A stretch of DNA of 64,000 nucleotides, taken from NCBI GenBank assembly GCA_965220835.1, contig OZ244842.1, forward strand, positions 2,914,001-2,978,000, in the 5' to 3' direction. Below, piece after piece: positions 6,450 to 15,427 of this stretch (within the stretch, counting starts at the first letter, position 1; every line of letters begins with the position of its first letter). The stretch is from Azophilus sp965220835. GTDB taxonomy: Bacteria > Pseudomonadota > Gammaproteobacteria > Pseudomonadales > Azotimanducaceae. The translations under genes and the position numbers were made by a program. The notes under the pieces are model-generated. The model was not told where the DNA came from. It worked only from the letters and a program-made list of their open reading frames with translations, and ran no database searches.

Positions 6450-9317
6450 TTGCCGATCCCCTGCAGACCACCATTGGACACCATTTCCGTTCGCGGCGCG
6501 CGCACGCACAACCTCAACAACATCGACCTTGACCTGCCCCGCGACCAGTTGATCGTGATCACTGGGCTGTCCGGCTCGGGCAAGTCGTCGCTGGCCTTCG
6601 ACACGCTGTACGCGGAAGGGCAGCGGCGTTACGTGGAGTCGCTGTCCGCCTACGCGCGGCAGTTTCTTTCCACCATGGAGAAGCCCGATGTCGATCACAT
6701 TGAAGGGCTTTCCCCGGCCATCTCCATCGAGCAGAAGTCCACCTCCCACAATCCGCGCTCCACGGTGGGCACCATCACCGAAATCCACGACTACCTGCGC
6801 CTGCTCTACGCCAGGGCCGGCGAGCCCCGCTGCCCGCACCACAGCGAGCCACTCGATGCGCAGACCGTCAGCCAGATGGTGGATCAGGCCATGGCCTTGC
6901 CGGAGGGGTCGCGCATCATGGTGCTGGCGCCAGTGATCGTGGAACGCAAGGGCGAGCACGTGCATGTGTTCAAGGAACTGCTGGCCGGCGGCTTCATCCG
7001 CGCCCGCATCGACGGGCTGGTGACCGACCTCGACCATCCGCCGACGCTGGAGAAAAACAAGAAGCACAGCATCGACGCCGTGGTGGACCGGCTGCGCGTT
7101 CAGCCCGGCGCGGAACAGCGCTTGGCGGAGTCCTTCGAGACCGCCTTGGGCCTTTCCGAAGGCATCGCCCGGGTGGCCAGCCTGGACGATGGGAAGGCCA
7201 AGGAGCTGGTGTTTTCAGCGCGCTTCGCCTGCCCGGTGTGCGGCTACAGCATCAGCGAGCTGGAACCCCGCATGTTCTCCTTCAACAATCCGGCGGGCGC
7301 CTGCTCCACCTGCGACGGCCTTGGCGTCAAGCAGTACTTCGACCCGCAACTGGTGGTGCAGGACGCCGGCATGTCCCTGGCCGACGGAGCCATCCGCAGT
7401 TGGGACCGGCGCAACGTCTACTACTTCCACATGGTGCAGTCCTTGGCGGAGCATTACGACTTCGACGTGGAAGCGCCTTTCAAGAGCCTCAAGCGCAAGC
7501 ACCAGCAAGCCATTCTGCACGGCAGCGGCGGGGAGCGCATCGACTTCAGCTACACCAATGACCGGGGCGACCGCATCCGGCGCCGCTTTCCGTTTGAGGG
7601 CGTGATCCCCAACATGGAGCGCCGCTACCAGGAAACCGACTCCTCCATGGTGCGCGAGAACCTGCAGCGCTACCTGCGGGTGCGGGCTTGTCCGGACTGC
7701 AGCGGCGCCCGCCTGCGGGAGGCGTCACGCAACGTGTTCGTGGGCGGCGTCACGCTACCCCAGGTGTCCCGGGGCTCCATCGAGGAAACGCTGGCTTATT
7801 TCGACCAACTCAAGCTCGAAGGGCGCCGGGGCGCGATTGCCGAGAAAGTGCTCAAGGAGATTCGGGCGCGGCTGCAGTTCCTGGTGGATGTGGGCCTGAA
7901 CTACCTCACCCTGGACCGCAGCGCGGAAACCCTGTCCGGCGGCGAGGCGCAGCGCATTCGCTTGGCCAGCCAGATCGGCGCTGGCCTAGTGGGCGTCATG
8001 TACATCCTTGATGAGCCTTCCATCGGCCTGCACCAAAGGGACAACGCCCGCCTGCTGCGCACGCTCACCCACCTAAAGCAGCTCGGCAACACCGTGCTGG
8101 TGGTGGAGCACGACGAGGAGGCCATTCGCAGCGCCGACCACATTGTGGACATCGGGCCGGGAGCCGGCGTGCACGGCGGCCAAATCGTTGCCAGCGGCGG
8201 GCTCGAATGCATTTTGGGGGAGCGCAAGTCCATCACCGGGCAATACCTCTCCGGCAGGAAGTCGATTGCCGTGCCGGCCCAGCGAACGCCTTACAACAAG
8301 GAGGCCGTGGTGCGCCTGGAGGGCGCAGCAGGCAACAACCTGCACGGCTTGACGGTCAACATCCCCTGCGGGTTGATGACCTGCGTCACCGGCGTGTCGG
8401 GCTCTGGCAAGTCCACGCTGATCAACCAGACCCTCTACCCGATTGCCGCCACCGAGCTGAACGGCGCCACGGCCCTGTCCCCCCAAGAGCATGCGGGCAT
8501 CCAAGGGCTTGGGCACTTGGACAAGGTGGTCGACATCGACCAAAGCCCGATCGGCCGCACGCCGCGCTCCAATCCGGCCACCTACACCGGGCTGTTCACG
8601 CCGATACGCGAGCTGTTCGCCCAAACCCAGGAGGCGCGGGCGCGGGGCTACAAGCCGGGCCGCTTCAGCTTCAACGTCAAGGGCGGGCGCTGCGAGGCCT
8701 GCCAAGGCGATGGCGTCATCAAGGTGGAGATGCACTTCCTGCCGGACATCTACGTCGCCTGCGACCAGTGCAAGGGCAAGCGCTACAACCGCGAGACCCT
8801 GGACGTGCGCTACAAGAACAAGAACATCCACGAAGTGCTGGACATGACGGTGGAGGAGGCGCGCACCTTCTTCGATGCGGTGCCGATGCTGGCCCGCAAG
8901 CTGCAGACCTTGGTGGACGTGGGGCTGTCCTACATCAAGCTGGGGCAGAGCGCCACCACGTTGTCCGGCGGCGAGGCGCAGCGGGTCAAGCTGTCCCGGG
9001 AGCTGTCCAAACGCGACACCGGCAAGACGCTTTACATCCTTGACGAGCCGACCACCGGCCTGCATTTCCACGACATTGCCCAACTGCTGGAGGTGCTGCA
9101 CCGGCTGCGCGACCACGGCAACACAGTGGTGGTGATCGAGCACAACCTGGACGTCATCAAGACCGCGGACTGGGTCATCGACTTGGGCCCGGAAGGCGGC
9201 TCCGGGGGCGGCCGCATCGTCGCCGTGGGCACGCCGGAGCAGCTGGCGACCAAGCGCGGCTCCCATACCGGCCACTACCTCAGGAAGGTCCTGGAGGCGG
9301 CCGCGCCAAGCTGCTGA
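6450..9317 (+). CDS. uvrA: Excinuclease ABC subunit A (UvrA)
   Basis: DNA-damage recognition ATPase of nucleotide excision repair; it loads UvrB at lesions. The 955 aa length is typical. It has two ABC ATPase modules: Walker A GLSGSGKSS at residues 39-47 and GVSGSGKST in the second half, and two LSGGEAQR signatures. Zinc-finger cysteines are present (CPVCGY...CSTCDG and CEACQGDG...CDQCKG). No ATG precedes the conserved N-terminus. TTG at 6450 gives eight extra residues; TTG at 6474 (MDTISVRGARTHN) matches the usual N-terminus and may be the true start. No convincing ribosome binding site or SOS box is seen, and the octamer array ends about 100 bp upstream. Confidence 0.97.
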   Translation: MPIPCRPPLDTISVRGARTHNLNNIDLDLPRDQLIVITGLSGSGKSSLAFDTLYAEGQRRYVESLSAYARQFLSTMEKPDVDHIEGLSPAISIEQKSTSHNPRSTVGTITEIHDYLRLLYARAGEPRCPHHSEPLDAQTVSQMVDQAMALPEGSRIMVLAPVIVERKGEHVHVFKELLAGGFIRARIDGLVTDLDHPPTLEKNKKHSIDAVVDRLRVQPGAEQRLAESFETALGLSEGIARVASLDDGKAKELVFSARFACPVCGYSISELEPRMFSFNNPAGACSTCDGLGVKQYFDPQLVVQDAGMSLADGAIRSWDRRNVYYFHMVQSLAEHYDFDVEAPFKSLKRKHQQAILHGSGGERIDFSYTNDRGDRIRRRFPFEGVIPNMERRYQETDSSMVRENLQRYLRVRACPDCSGARLREASRNVFVGGVTLPQVSRGSIEETLAYFDQLKLEGRRGAIAEKVLKEIRARLQFLVDVGLNYLTLDRSAETLSGGEAQRIRLASQIGAGLVGVMYILDEPSIGLHQRDNARLLRTLTHLKQLGNTVLVVEHDEEAIRSADHIVDIGPGAGVHGGQIVASGGLECILGERKSITGQYLSGRKSIAVPAQRTPYNKEAVVRLEGAAGNNLHGLTVNIPCGLMTCVTGVSGSGKSTLINQTLYPIAATELNGATALSPQEHAGIQGLGHLDKVVDIDQSPIGRTPRSNPATYTGLFTPIRELFAQTQEARARGYKPGRFSFNVKGGRCEACQGDGVIKVEMHFLPDIYVACDQCKGKRYNRETLDVRYKNKNIHEVLDMTVEEARTFFDAVPMLARKLQTLVDVGLSYIKLGQSATTLSGGEAQRVKLSRELSKRDTGKTLYILDEPTTGLHFHDIAQLLEVLHRLRDHGNTVVVIEHNLDVIKTADWVIDLGPEGGSGGGRIVAVGTPEQLATKRGSHTGHYLRKVLEAAAPSC

Positions 9318-9343
9318 AGCACCCCTCGGACGGCTCCAAGTTT

Positions 9344-9418
9344 CCCGACTTGCAGTCTCCCGACTTGCAGTCCCCCGACTTGCAGTCCCCCGACTTGCAG
9401 TTTCCCGACTTGCAACCC
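9344..9418. repeat. Five tandem copies of a 15 bp unit
   Basis: CCCGACTTGCAGTNN repeats at 9344, 9359, 9374, 9389 and 9404, nearly perfect apart from the two variable bases; the last copy is slightly degenerate. It lies between uvrA and the thiolase gene, just upstream of an AT-richer stretch (TTGAGT...TACTATACC, 9419-9443) that probably holds the thiolase promoter. Confidence 0.85.
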
Positions 9419-9512
9419 TTGAGTGGTTTTTTGCTACTATACCGGGCTGATTGGCGTTCGGCCTATTGGGCAAGAAGCGCCTCCAATAATGACATTGCTT
9501 GAGGGAAGGCAC

Positions 9513-10697
9513 ATGAGAGACGTCGTCGTCATTGACAGCGTGCGCACGGGGCTGGCCAAAGCGTTCCGCGGCAGCTTCAACCTGACTCGATCCGATGACA
9601 TGCTGGCGCATTGCATCGACGCGCTGTTGGAGCGCAACCCGAAGCTGGCGCCGGATGAGGTGGAGGACGTGGTGGTCGGCGCCGCCAGCCACGCCGGTGA
9701 GCAGGACGGCAACCTCGCCCGCTTGGCGGTTGTGCTTTCCAAGCTGCCCATCACCACGGCCGGCGTCACCATCAACCGCTTCTGCTCCTCTGGCCTGCAG
9801 TCCATCGCCATGGCCGCCAACCAGATCGCCTCCGGGCAAACCGACGTGGCCATCGCCGGCGGCGTGGATTCCATCTCCATGCGCACGCGCCAAGACCCCG
9901 GCAAGGCCGAGATGAACAAGACCCTGCTGGAGGAGAAGCCCGACATCTTCATGGCCATGGGCAACACCGCGGAAGTGGTGGCCCGGCGCTACCAGGTCAC
10001 CCGCGAAATGCAGGACGAATACGCGCTGCAAAGCCAGCAGCGCTACGCCCAGGCCCAGCAGGCGGGCTGGGTTGGCGAAGAGATCGTGCCGATGACGGCC
10101 ACCATGAAGAAGGTGGACAAGCAAACCGGCGAGGAAAGCCTGGCGGAAGTGTTGGTGGACAAGGACGAGTGCAACCGGCCAACCACCACCTTGGACGGCT
10201 TGGCCGGGCTGCCGCCCGCCTTTGAGGAGGACGGCACGGTCACCGCCGGCAACGCTTCGCAGCTCTCCGACGGTGCGTCCATGACGCTGCTGATGAGCGG
10301 CGAGCGCGCCAGCCAGCTGGGCGTTGAGCCCCTCGGCATCTACCGCGGCTTCACCGTGGCCGGCTGCGAGCCCGACGAAATGGGCATTGGCCCGGTGTTC
10401 GCCATTCCGCGCCTGCTGCAGAACGCGGGCCTCGAGCAGGATGACATCGACCTGTGGGAGCTCAACGAAGCCTTTGCCTCCCAGTGCGTGTACTGTCGCG
10501 ACGCGCTTGGCCTTGACAATGACATCTACAACGTCAACGGCGGCAGCATCAGCATCGGCCATCCGTTCGGCATGACCGGCTCGCGGATGACCGGCCTGAT
10601 CCTGCGCGAACTCAAGCGGCGCAACAAGAAGTACGGCGTGGTCACCATGTGCATCGGCGGCGGCCAAGGCGCTGCCGGCCTGTTCGAGGCCGCCTGA
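9513..10697 (+). CDS. Acetyl-CoA C-acyltransferase (thiolase, FadA family)
   Basis: Thiolytic cleavage of 3-ketoacyl-CoA, the last step of beta-oxidation, in the cytoplasm. The 394 aa protein has the full thiolase triad: Cys91 (NRFCSSG), His350 (SIGHPFGMTG) and Cys380 (MCIGGGQG). The start is the ATG at 9513 with GAGGGAAGG upstream; the frame stays open 30 codons further 5' but that part has no family similarity. It stands alone between uvrA and a two-component operon, without a fadB partner in the window, so its chain-length preference is unknown. Confidence 0.93.
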   Translation: MRDVVVIDSVRTGLAKAFRGSFNLTRSDDMLAHCIDALLERNPKLAPDEVEDVVVGAASHAGEQDGNLARLAVVLSKLPITTAGVTINRFCSSGLQSIAMAANQIASGQTDVAIAGGVDSISMRTRQDPGKAEMNKTLLEEKPDIFMAMGNTAEVVARRYQVTREMQDEYALQSQQRYAQAQQAGWVGEEIVPMTATMKKVDKQTGEESLAEVLVDKDECNRPTTTLDGLAGLPPAFEEDGTVTAGNASQLSDGASMTLLMSGERASQLGVEPLGIYRGFTVAGCEPDEMGIGPVFAIPRLLQNAGLEQDDIDLWELNEAFASQCVYCRDALGLDNDIYNVNGGSISIGHPFGMTGSRMTGLILRELKRRNKKYGVVTMCIGGGQGAAGLFEAA

Positions 10698-10750
10698 GTC
10701 CGGTCCGTGACGCACGGCTTCTCCCTAGGCTTGCTCGAACCCCGAGGACG

Positions 10751-11317
10751 GTGAACCTGCAACCTTCCCTTCCAGTGAGCAACCGCCCCCTCGGCGGCGT
10801 GCGACAACGGCTTGCCAGCCTCTGCGTCCTGCTGTGCTGCGCTGCCAACGTGGGGTTTGCAGCCGTTGCGAATGAAGCCGAGCCGAACAACGCCCAAAAC
10901 CCGCCCATCAGCTACGCTGACGCCAGCGACAAGCAACTTACGGCTCTCGCGGCACGCTGGGATGAATTGGCGGCCGCCGAGCGGCGGGCGCTGCTCTCCG
11001 AAGTGAAGATGCGCATGGCTCGCCGCCAAGCGGGCACCAAAGGCGTCCTGAGCATCCGCCTGACGCGGCGCTACGGTGCCGTTCCCCAAGGCCATTCAGC
11101 AGGCCAGCTGAGCATTCGCGTGGGAACCGGGGCACCCACCGCGAAGGAGTTTGGGGTCGGCTTTGAACAGCGCAAGAGCCAGCCGCAACCCACCGACGCG
11201 GAACCTTCCGAACCGGCGGCCCCAAGGCCCGCGGCCCGAGAGCCGTCAGCCCCGAGGCCGATGCCCCCTAGGCCAGCAACAAAAGCCGGCGCCCAACAGG
11301 TGTCCGACCCCGGCTGA
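10751..11317 (+). CDS. Small secreted hypothetical protein (DUF3106-like helix region)
   Basis: About 188 aa, from the GTG at 10751 (a GTG at 10775 is also possible). Residues 20-42 look like a signal peptide (LASLCVLLCCAANVGFA). The segment LTALAARWDELAAAERRALL is like the short helical repeat of DUF3106 proteins, and the C-terminal 60 residues are a low-complexity Pro/Ala/Arg tail. The stop is 3 nt before the response-regulator start, so it is probably the first gene of an operon with the sensor pair and may be a periplasmic partner of the sensor. I do not recognise a specific function. Confidence 0.6.
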   Translation: MNLQPSLPVSNRPLGGVRQRLASLCVLLCCAANVGFAAVANEAEPNNAQNPPISYADASDKQLTALAARWDELAAAERRALLSEVKMRMARRQAGTKGVLSIRLTRRYGAVPQGHSAGQLSIRVGTGAPTAKEFGVGFEQRKSQPQPTDAEPSEPAAPRPAAREPSAPRPMPPRPATKAGAQQVSDPG

Positions 11318-11320
11318 CTG

Positions 11321-12022
11321 GTGGAAATCGAGGGCACCAAGCTGCTCGTCGTGGACGACGACCCGGAGCTTTCAGAACTGACCCAGGCCTACTTGTCCCA
11401 GCAGGGCTTCGACGTCGATTGCGTCGAGAGCGGCGCCGCAATGGACGCCTACCTAGCGGATACAACGCCGGACTTGGTCATTCTTGACTTGATGCTGCCC
11501 GGTGAGCACGGGCTGTCCATTGCCCGGCGGCTGAAAGCAGACCAGGGCCTGCCCATCATCATGGTTTCCGCCCAAGGCGAGGATGTGGACCGCATCGTCG
11601 GCTTGGAGGTGGGTGCCGACGACTATCTGGGCAAGCCCTTCAACCCTCGGGAGCTGCTCGCCCGCGTGCGGGCCGTGCTGCGCCGCAGCCATCCCATTGC
11701 CGCCGACGAGGCGGACGTCATTCGGTTCGGCCCATTCAAGCTCGACGTTTCGGCGCATCGCTTGAGCAACAGGGGAAACACCGTGGCGCTCACCTCCGGC
11801 GAGTTCGACCTGCTGCGCATTCTGGCCACCCACCCCAACCAAGCGTTGCATCGAGACCGCATACTGGACCTGTTGACGGGCGCCGAACGCTCGCCTTTCG
11901 ACCGCAGCATCGACGTGCGCGTCACCCGCCTACGCAGCAAGATCGAGCCCGATGCCACCGAACCCACCTACATCAAGACCGTATGGGGCAAGGGCTACAT
12001 GTTCTGCCCGGATGGCCAATAG
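11321..12022 (+). CDS. OmpR/PhoB-family response regulator
   Basis: Two-component transcription factor of 233 aa. The receiver domain occupies residues 1-125 with acidic residues VVDDDP, phospho-acceptor Asp56 (VILDLMLPG) and the switch Lys in LGKPF. The C-terminal winged helix (about 135-230) ends with the typical RSKIEPD...TVWGKGYMF pattern. The start is GTG at 11321, 3 nt after the preceding stop. The cognate kinase follows 44 nt downstream. The pair resembles OmpR/EnvZ, but the regulon cannot be inferred from the window. Confidence 0.92.
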   Translation: MEIEGTKLLVVDDDPELSELTQAYLSQQGFDVDCVESGAAMDAYLADTTPDLVILDLMLPGEHGLSIARRLKADQGLPIIMVSAQGEDVDRIVGLEVGADDYLGKPFNPRELLARVRAVLRRSHPIAADEADVIRFGPFKLDVSAHRLSNRGNTVALTSGEFDLLRILATHPNQALHRDRILDLLTGAERSPFDRSIDVRVTRLRSKIEPDATEPTYIKTVWGKGYMFCPDGQ

Positions 12023-12066
12023 CCAGAGCGCCGCACGTGCATCCTAAGCCAGCGGCGCACTGAACC

Positions 12067-13335
12067 ATGCGGGCCAGGCCCACCTCGCTGCTGGTCCGCA
12101 CCAATCTGACGTTGGCGGTCAGTTCGTTGACCATCGTCGCCATCGCCGTGGTGGCGCAGCAGTCCTTCGTCGTGGAACCGATCGCCGAGCAGTCGGCGGA
12201 CGACCAAGCGGCGCTGTTGGTGTTGACGGCGCAGACCTGGGTTGAACTGCCCCCTCAGTCGCGCCCCTACTTCGAGCTGGAGTTGGCGGAGCAGCACGAC
12301 CTCTTCATCAGCGCCCAAGTGGTTGCGCATCCACCGGCCAGCTACGACGAATCGCCCTTTCTGACCCAACTTGAAGAGCGGCTTAACGCCCGCTTGGGCC
12401 AGCCGGTGACGATCACCCAAGGCAACGAGTTGTTGTGGGCGACGCTGCCGATGGGCGGCTATCAACTGCAGGTGGGCTTCTCCGGCACCCGGCGGGACAT
12501 TCAGCCTCAGTATGTCGGCCTGATCATCGCCGGGCTCGGCGCCGGCGTGGTGCTCATCACTTCGGCGATCATCGTGCTGCGCGTGACCCGCCCCTTGGTG
12601 CAGGTCGCTGAGCGGGCGGACGCATTCCGCGGCGGCGCCAACTTCGACCCCCTGCCGGAAAAGGGCCCCAAGGAACTGGTGGTGCTGGCGCGCAACATGA
12701 ACACCATGGCTCGGGAGATATCCTCCTTGCTGTCCAACCGCACCACTCTGCTCGCCGGCATCTCCCATGATCTGAAAACGCCGTTGGCGCGAATGCGCTT
12801 GGCGGTGGAACTGTTGCCGGAGACCGTGGACCCGGTTCTGGTGAACCGTCTCGAGCGCAACCTGGAGTCCATGGACGAGCTGATCACCGATGCGCTCAAG
12901 TTCGCCCGCGGCACCAATGAGCCGACCAAGCCGGTTGAGTTGCAGGCGTTGGTCGCTGAGCTGTTGCGGCGTCAGGACCCGCCCATTCCCTTCTACTGCG
13001 ATACGCCGGCCAAGACCATCGTGGAAGTGGCCCCCGGGGCGCTCACCCGGGTGCTGACCAATCTCATCAACAATGCCCAGCAGCACGGCCAGAATGCGCA
13101 GGTGCGGCTGCGCGGCAGGCAGGTGCATGTCATCGATAACGGGCCGGGCATTCCCGAAGCCCATCGGGAAGCCGTGCTGCAGCCGTTTTTTCGTCTGGAC
13201 CCCTCACGCAGCGCGGCCACTGGCGGCAGCGGCTTGGGGCTGGCCATTGCGCATCAGCTTTGCGAAGCGCACGGCTGGAGCATCACCATCAACGGCCACC
13301 CTGGCGGCGGCACCGACGCGTGCGTGAGCGTCTGA
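12067..13335 (+). CDS. EnvZ-like sensor histidine kinase
   Basis: Inner-membrane sensor kinase of 422 aa that should phosphorylate the adjacent regulator. Transmembrane helix 1 is at about residues 13-33 and helix 2 at about 150-172, enclosing a periplasmic domain of some 115 residues. A HAMP linker follows, then the H box GISHDLKTPL with His234, the N box (TNLINNAQQHG), and ATP-lid glycine motifs (DNGPGIP, GGSGLGLAIA). All catalytic motifs look intact. It is the last gene of the operon starting at 10751. Confidence 0.92.
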   Translation: MRARPTSLLVRTNLTLAVSSLTIVAIAVVAQQSFVVEPIAEQSADDQAALLVLTAQTWVELPPQSRPYFELELAEQHDLFISAQVVAHPPASYDESPFLTQLEERLNARLGQPVTITQGNELLWATLPMGGYQLQVGFSGTRRDIQPQYVGLIIAGLGAGVVLITSAIIVLRVTRPLVQVAERADAFRGGANFDPLPEKGPKELVVLARNMNTMAREISSLLSNRTTLLAGISHDLKTPLARMRLAVELLPETVDPVLVNRLERNLESMDELITDALKFARGTNEPTKPVELQALVAELLRRQDPPIPFYCDTPAKTIVEVAPGALTRVLTNLINNAQQHGQNAQVRLRGRQVHVIDNGPGIPEAHREAVLQPFFRLDPSRSAATGGSGLGLAIAHQLCEAHGWSITINGHPGGGTDACVSV

Positions 13336-13548
13336 TCCACCCTTAAACCCCAGCGCTCCTGAATTTTGGCGGTTTTGTTGGCGAATTGAATCAACATAAT
13401 GACAATCAAAGTTACAAACTGACACAAAAAACCCGATTCATGAAATTGCCGAGAAACACCGTCTCACTAAAGTATGTCCTCGGAACAGCCCATTGGCCGT
13501 TCCACAAAGAGGCAATCTCTATCCCCTAGGCCACTTGTGGCCGCCTCA

Positions 13549-13586
13549 AGCCGCCGGCTTCCTCTCCAGGCCGGCGGCTTTCTATT
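13549..13586 (+). terminator. Rho-independent terminator
   Basis: AGCCGCCGGC (13549-13558) pairs perfectly with GCCGGCGGCT (13570-13579), followed by TTCTATTT. It lies 210 bp after the kinase stop, so it either ends a long trailer or terminates a small RNA encoded in 13400-13586. The rest of the 13336-13548 stretch shows no protein gene. Confidence 0.75.
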
Positions 13587-13638
13587 TGGGTCCGCAAAAA
13601 GCTTCACCGACGCGCGCCGGTTTACAAAAGCCTTCCGG

Positions 13639-13863
13639 TTACTTAGCATCCGCCATTCGCTGAGCCAGTGAACAGGCGGTCTGAATTGCGGCTTGGCGGC
13701 CTTGTATTGCCTGTCCAAGGCCAGCCCTTGGCGCAATATCCGCCGCCATTGCAACTGTTTCCCCGTTAATGCCCATCAACCACCCAAAGACCTTGCAAGC
13801 GCCGGTGGATTCAGCCGATTGCGTTGAATGCATGCACGCTTTTGCAATGAGGTTCCGAGGCAT
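13639..13863 (-). CDS. Possible small ORF, 74 aa, unknown
   Basis: A frame on the minus strand, ATG at 13861-13863, divergent from the enoyl-CoA hydratase gene. The translation has balanced composition (for example ACKVFGWLMGINGETVAM and GLGQAIQGRQAAIQTA) and could form amphipathic helices. The ribosome binding region (GGGGGG directly before ATG) is poor and third-position GC bias is weak. I do not recognise it; it may be non-coding. Confidence 0.25.
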   Translation of the reverse strand: MPRNLIAKACMHSTQSAESTGACKVFGWLMGINGETVAMAADIAPRAGLGQAIQGRQAAIQTACSLAQRMADAK

Positions 13864-13881
13864 CCCCCCGGCCCCAAGCGC

Positions 13882-14649
13882 GTGAACGTTCAATACGAAA
13901 TTCAAGGGCCCATGGCGCTCATCACGATCGACCGCGCCGACAAGCACAACGCCATCTCCTTGGATACTCTGGAGGAGTTGCACCAAGCCGTCGGGCAGTC
14001 GGCCGCCGACGATGCCATACGAGTGATCACCCTGACCGGCGCTGGCGAGCGCGCCTTCGCCTCCGGCTCCGACCTCGGCGAGGTGCTGCACCGGGATTTC
14101 AAGAAGGCCTTGGAGCCCATCGTGCAAGGCTTGGCGGACCGCTTGGAGCGAACGCCCAAGCCGACCATCGCCGCCATCAATGGCATCTGCATGGGTGGCG
14201 GGCTGGAGGTCGCGCTAGGCTGTGACCTGCGCATCGCCACCCCCAACGCCCGGTTCGCCACCCCGGAGGGCAAGCTGGGCATCATTCCCGGCGGTGGCGC
14301 CACCGCCCGCCTGCCGCGCATCGTCGGCCGTGGCTGGGGCATGGAAATGCTGCTGATGGGCGAACCCATCGACGCGGAACGGGCGCTGGCCATCGGCCTG
14401 ATCACGCGCATCGTGGAAGCCGGTGAGTTGCTGCCCGAGGCGCGGCGCATGGCGGAGCATCTCGCCAGTTTCGCGCCCTTCGTGCCGCGCACCATGAAGG
14501 CGATGGTCAACTTCGGCATGGAGGCCAGCTTGGCGGGCGCCCTGATGCTGGAGAAGTACGCACAGGGCGCGCTGGTGCAGACGGAGGACAAGACGGAGGG
14601 CATCAGCGCCTTCCTGGAGAAACGGCCGCCGCAGTTCAAGGGCCGTTGA
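13882..14649 (+). CDS. Enoyl-CoA hydratase/isomerase family protein
   Basis: Crotonase-fold enzyme of 255 aa, probably hydrating 2-enoyl-CoA. The oxyanion-hole region (AFASGSDLGE), the first catalytic Glu (GGGLEVALGCD) and the second (ATPEGKLGIIPGGG) are all present, which supports true hydratase chemistry. The GTG start at 13882 (VNVQYEIQG) matches the normal family N-terminus; an upstream ATG at 13828 would add 18 unrelated residues. The next genes on the strand are a pair of MaoC hydratases 256 bp downstream; the gap between holds no recognisable feature. Confidence 0.9.
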   Translation: MNVQYEIQGPMALITIDRADKHNAISLDTLEELHQAVGQSAADDAIRVITLTGAGERAFASGSDLGEVLHRDFKKALEPIVQGLADRLERTPKPTIAAINGICMGGGLEVALGCDLRIATPNARFATPEGKLGIIPGGGATARLPRIVGRGWGMEMLLMGEPIDAERALAIGLITRIVEAGELLPEARRMAEHLASFAPFVPRTMKAMVNFGMEASLAGALMLEKYAQGALVQTEDKTEGISAFLEKRPPQFKGR

Positions 14650-14905
14650 ACCCGATTCGTCCCTGAGGGATACTCCCGTCGGCAACGCCGCGATGGGTCC
14701 AAACAACCCGCTGGCGTTGTCCAAGGGTGACTGGGGGATTGGCTTGAGCTAGGCAGTTGACTCGCTTACGCACCATCCTCGAAACTCCAGCAACCAACGG
14801 GGCAACGCCTCCAGCGGTTGCGTGGACGGTCGCCGGGCGCAAAGCTGATTCGCTTGGCAACCTTAGCCACGCGATCAGGAAACACACACAGACGAAGGGG
14901 AAACC

Positions 14906-15415
14906 ATGGCCATTGACCGCTTTCCCGTGGAAGCAAGCCACATCATGATGTTCGCCCGCTCGGTGGCGGACGCCAATCCCATCTACTACGACGAGGAGTA
15001 CGCGGCCGGCACGGAGCCAGGCAAGATCATCGCACCGCCGACCTTTGCGCAATCCAGCGCCCAATTCGACCCCGACTACTTCCTCCGCCCGAAGATCGGC
15101 GAGCCTTGGTTCGGCTCCGGCAAGGAGGCCACCGGCATCAAGCGGGATAGCTCCGGTGGCGGTGGCGGTGGCGGCGGGGGTGGTGGCGGCGGCGGCCTGC
15201 ACGCCGAGCAGCACTTCGAGTACCACCGCCACATCAGCCCGGGTGACGTGCTTAGCGCCACGGTCAAGCCGGGCAAGACCTGGGAGCGGGAGAGCAAGCG
15301 CGCTGGCAAGCTGACGTTCAGCGAAACCGTGACCGAGTACCGCGACCAGAACGGCGAACTGGTCATCACCGCCCGGGGCGTCGGCGTGCGCACCGAGCGC
15401 CCCGTGGATCAGTAG
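14906..15415 (+). CDS. MaoC-like dehydratase, N-terminal hotdog subunit, with polyglycine insert
   Basis: Hotdog-fold subunit (169 aa) of the FAS1-type dehydratase N-terminal family; likely forms an (R)-specific enoyl-CoA hydratase heterodimer with the next gene. The start region ADANPIYYDEEYA and APPTFAQ are typical. Residues 84-97 are 14 consecutive glycines encoded by mixed GGN codons (15155-15196), placed before the HAEQHFEYHRHI strand, where relatives usually have a short loop. The ATG start has GAAGGGGAAACC upstream. It is separated by 12 nt from the partner gene. Confidence 0.85.
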   Translation: MAIDRFPVEASHIMMFARSVADANPIYYDEEYAAGTEPGKIIAPPTFAQSSAQFDPDYFLRPKIGEPWFGSGKEATGIKRDSSGGGGGGGGGGGGGGLHAEQHFEYHRHISPGDVLSATVKPGKTWERESKRAGKLTFSETVTEYRDQNGELVITARGVGVRTERPVDQ

Positions 15416-15427
15416 GAGCAATTGATC

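Noticed and set aside
5962..6532. Long open frames encoding PPCRRAAV/ARRHGGT repeats on both strands
   Set aside because: They exist only because the 8 bp array lacks stop codons in any frame; no start or ribosome signal, and the same peptide arises in three frames.
8073..10715. An 880-codon open frame antisense to uvrA and the thiolase gene
   Set aside because: A shadow of high-GC coding DNA; composition is Ala/His/Gly/Arg-rich with no domain and it covers two confirmed genes.
11995..13164. 389-codon open frame antisense to the sensor kinase
   Set aside because: The sense strand encodes an intact kinase with all motifs; the antisense frame has no recognisable domain.
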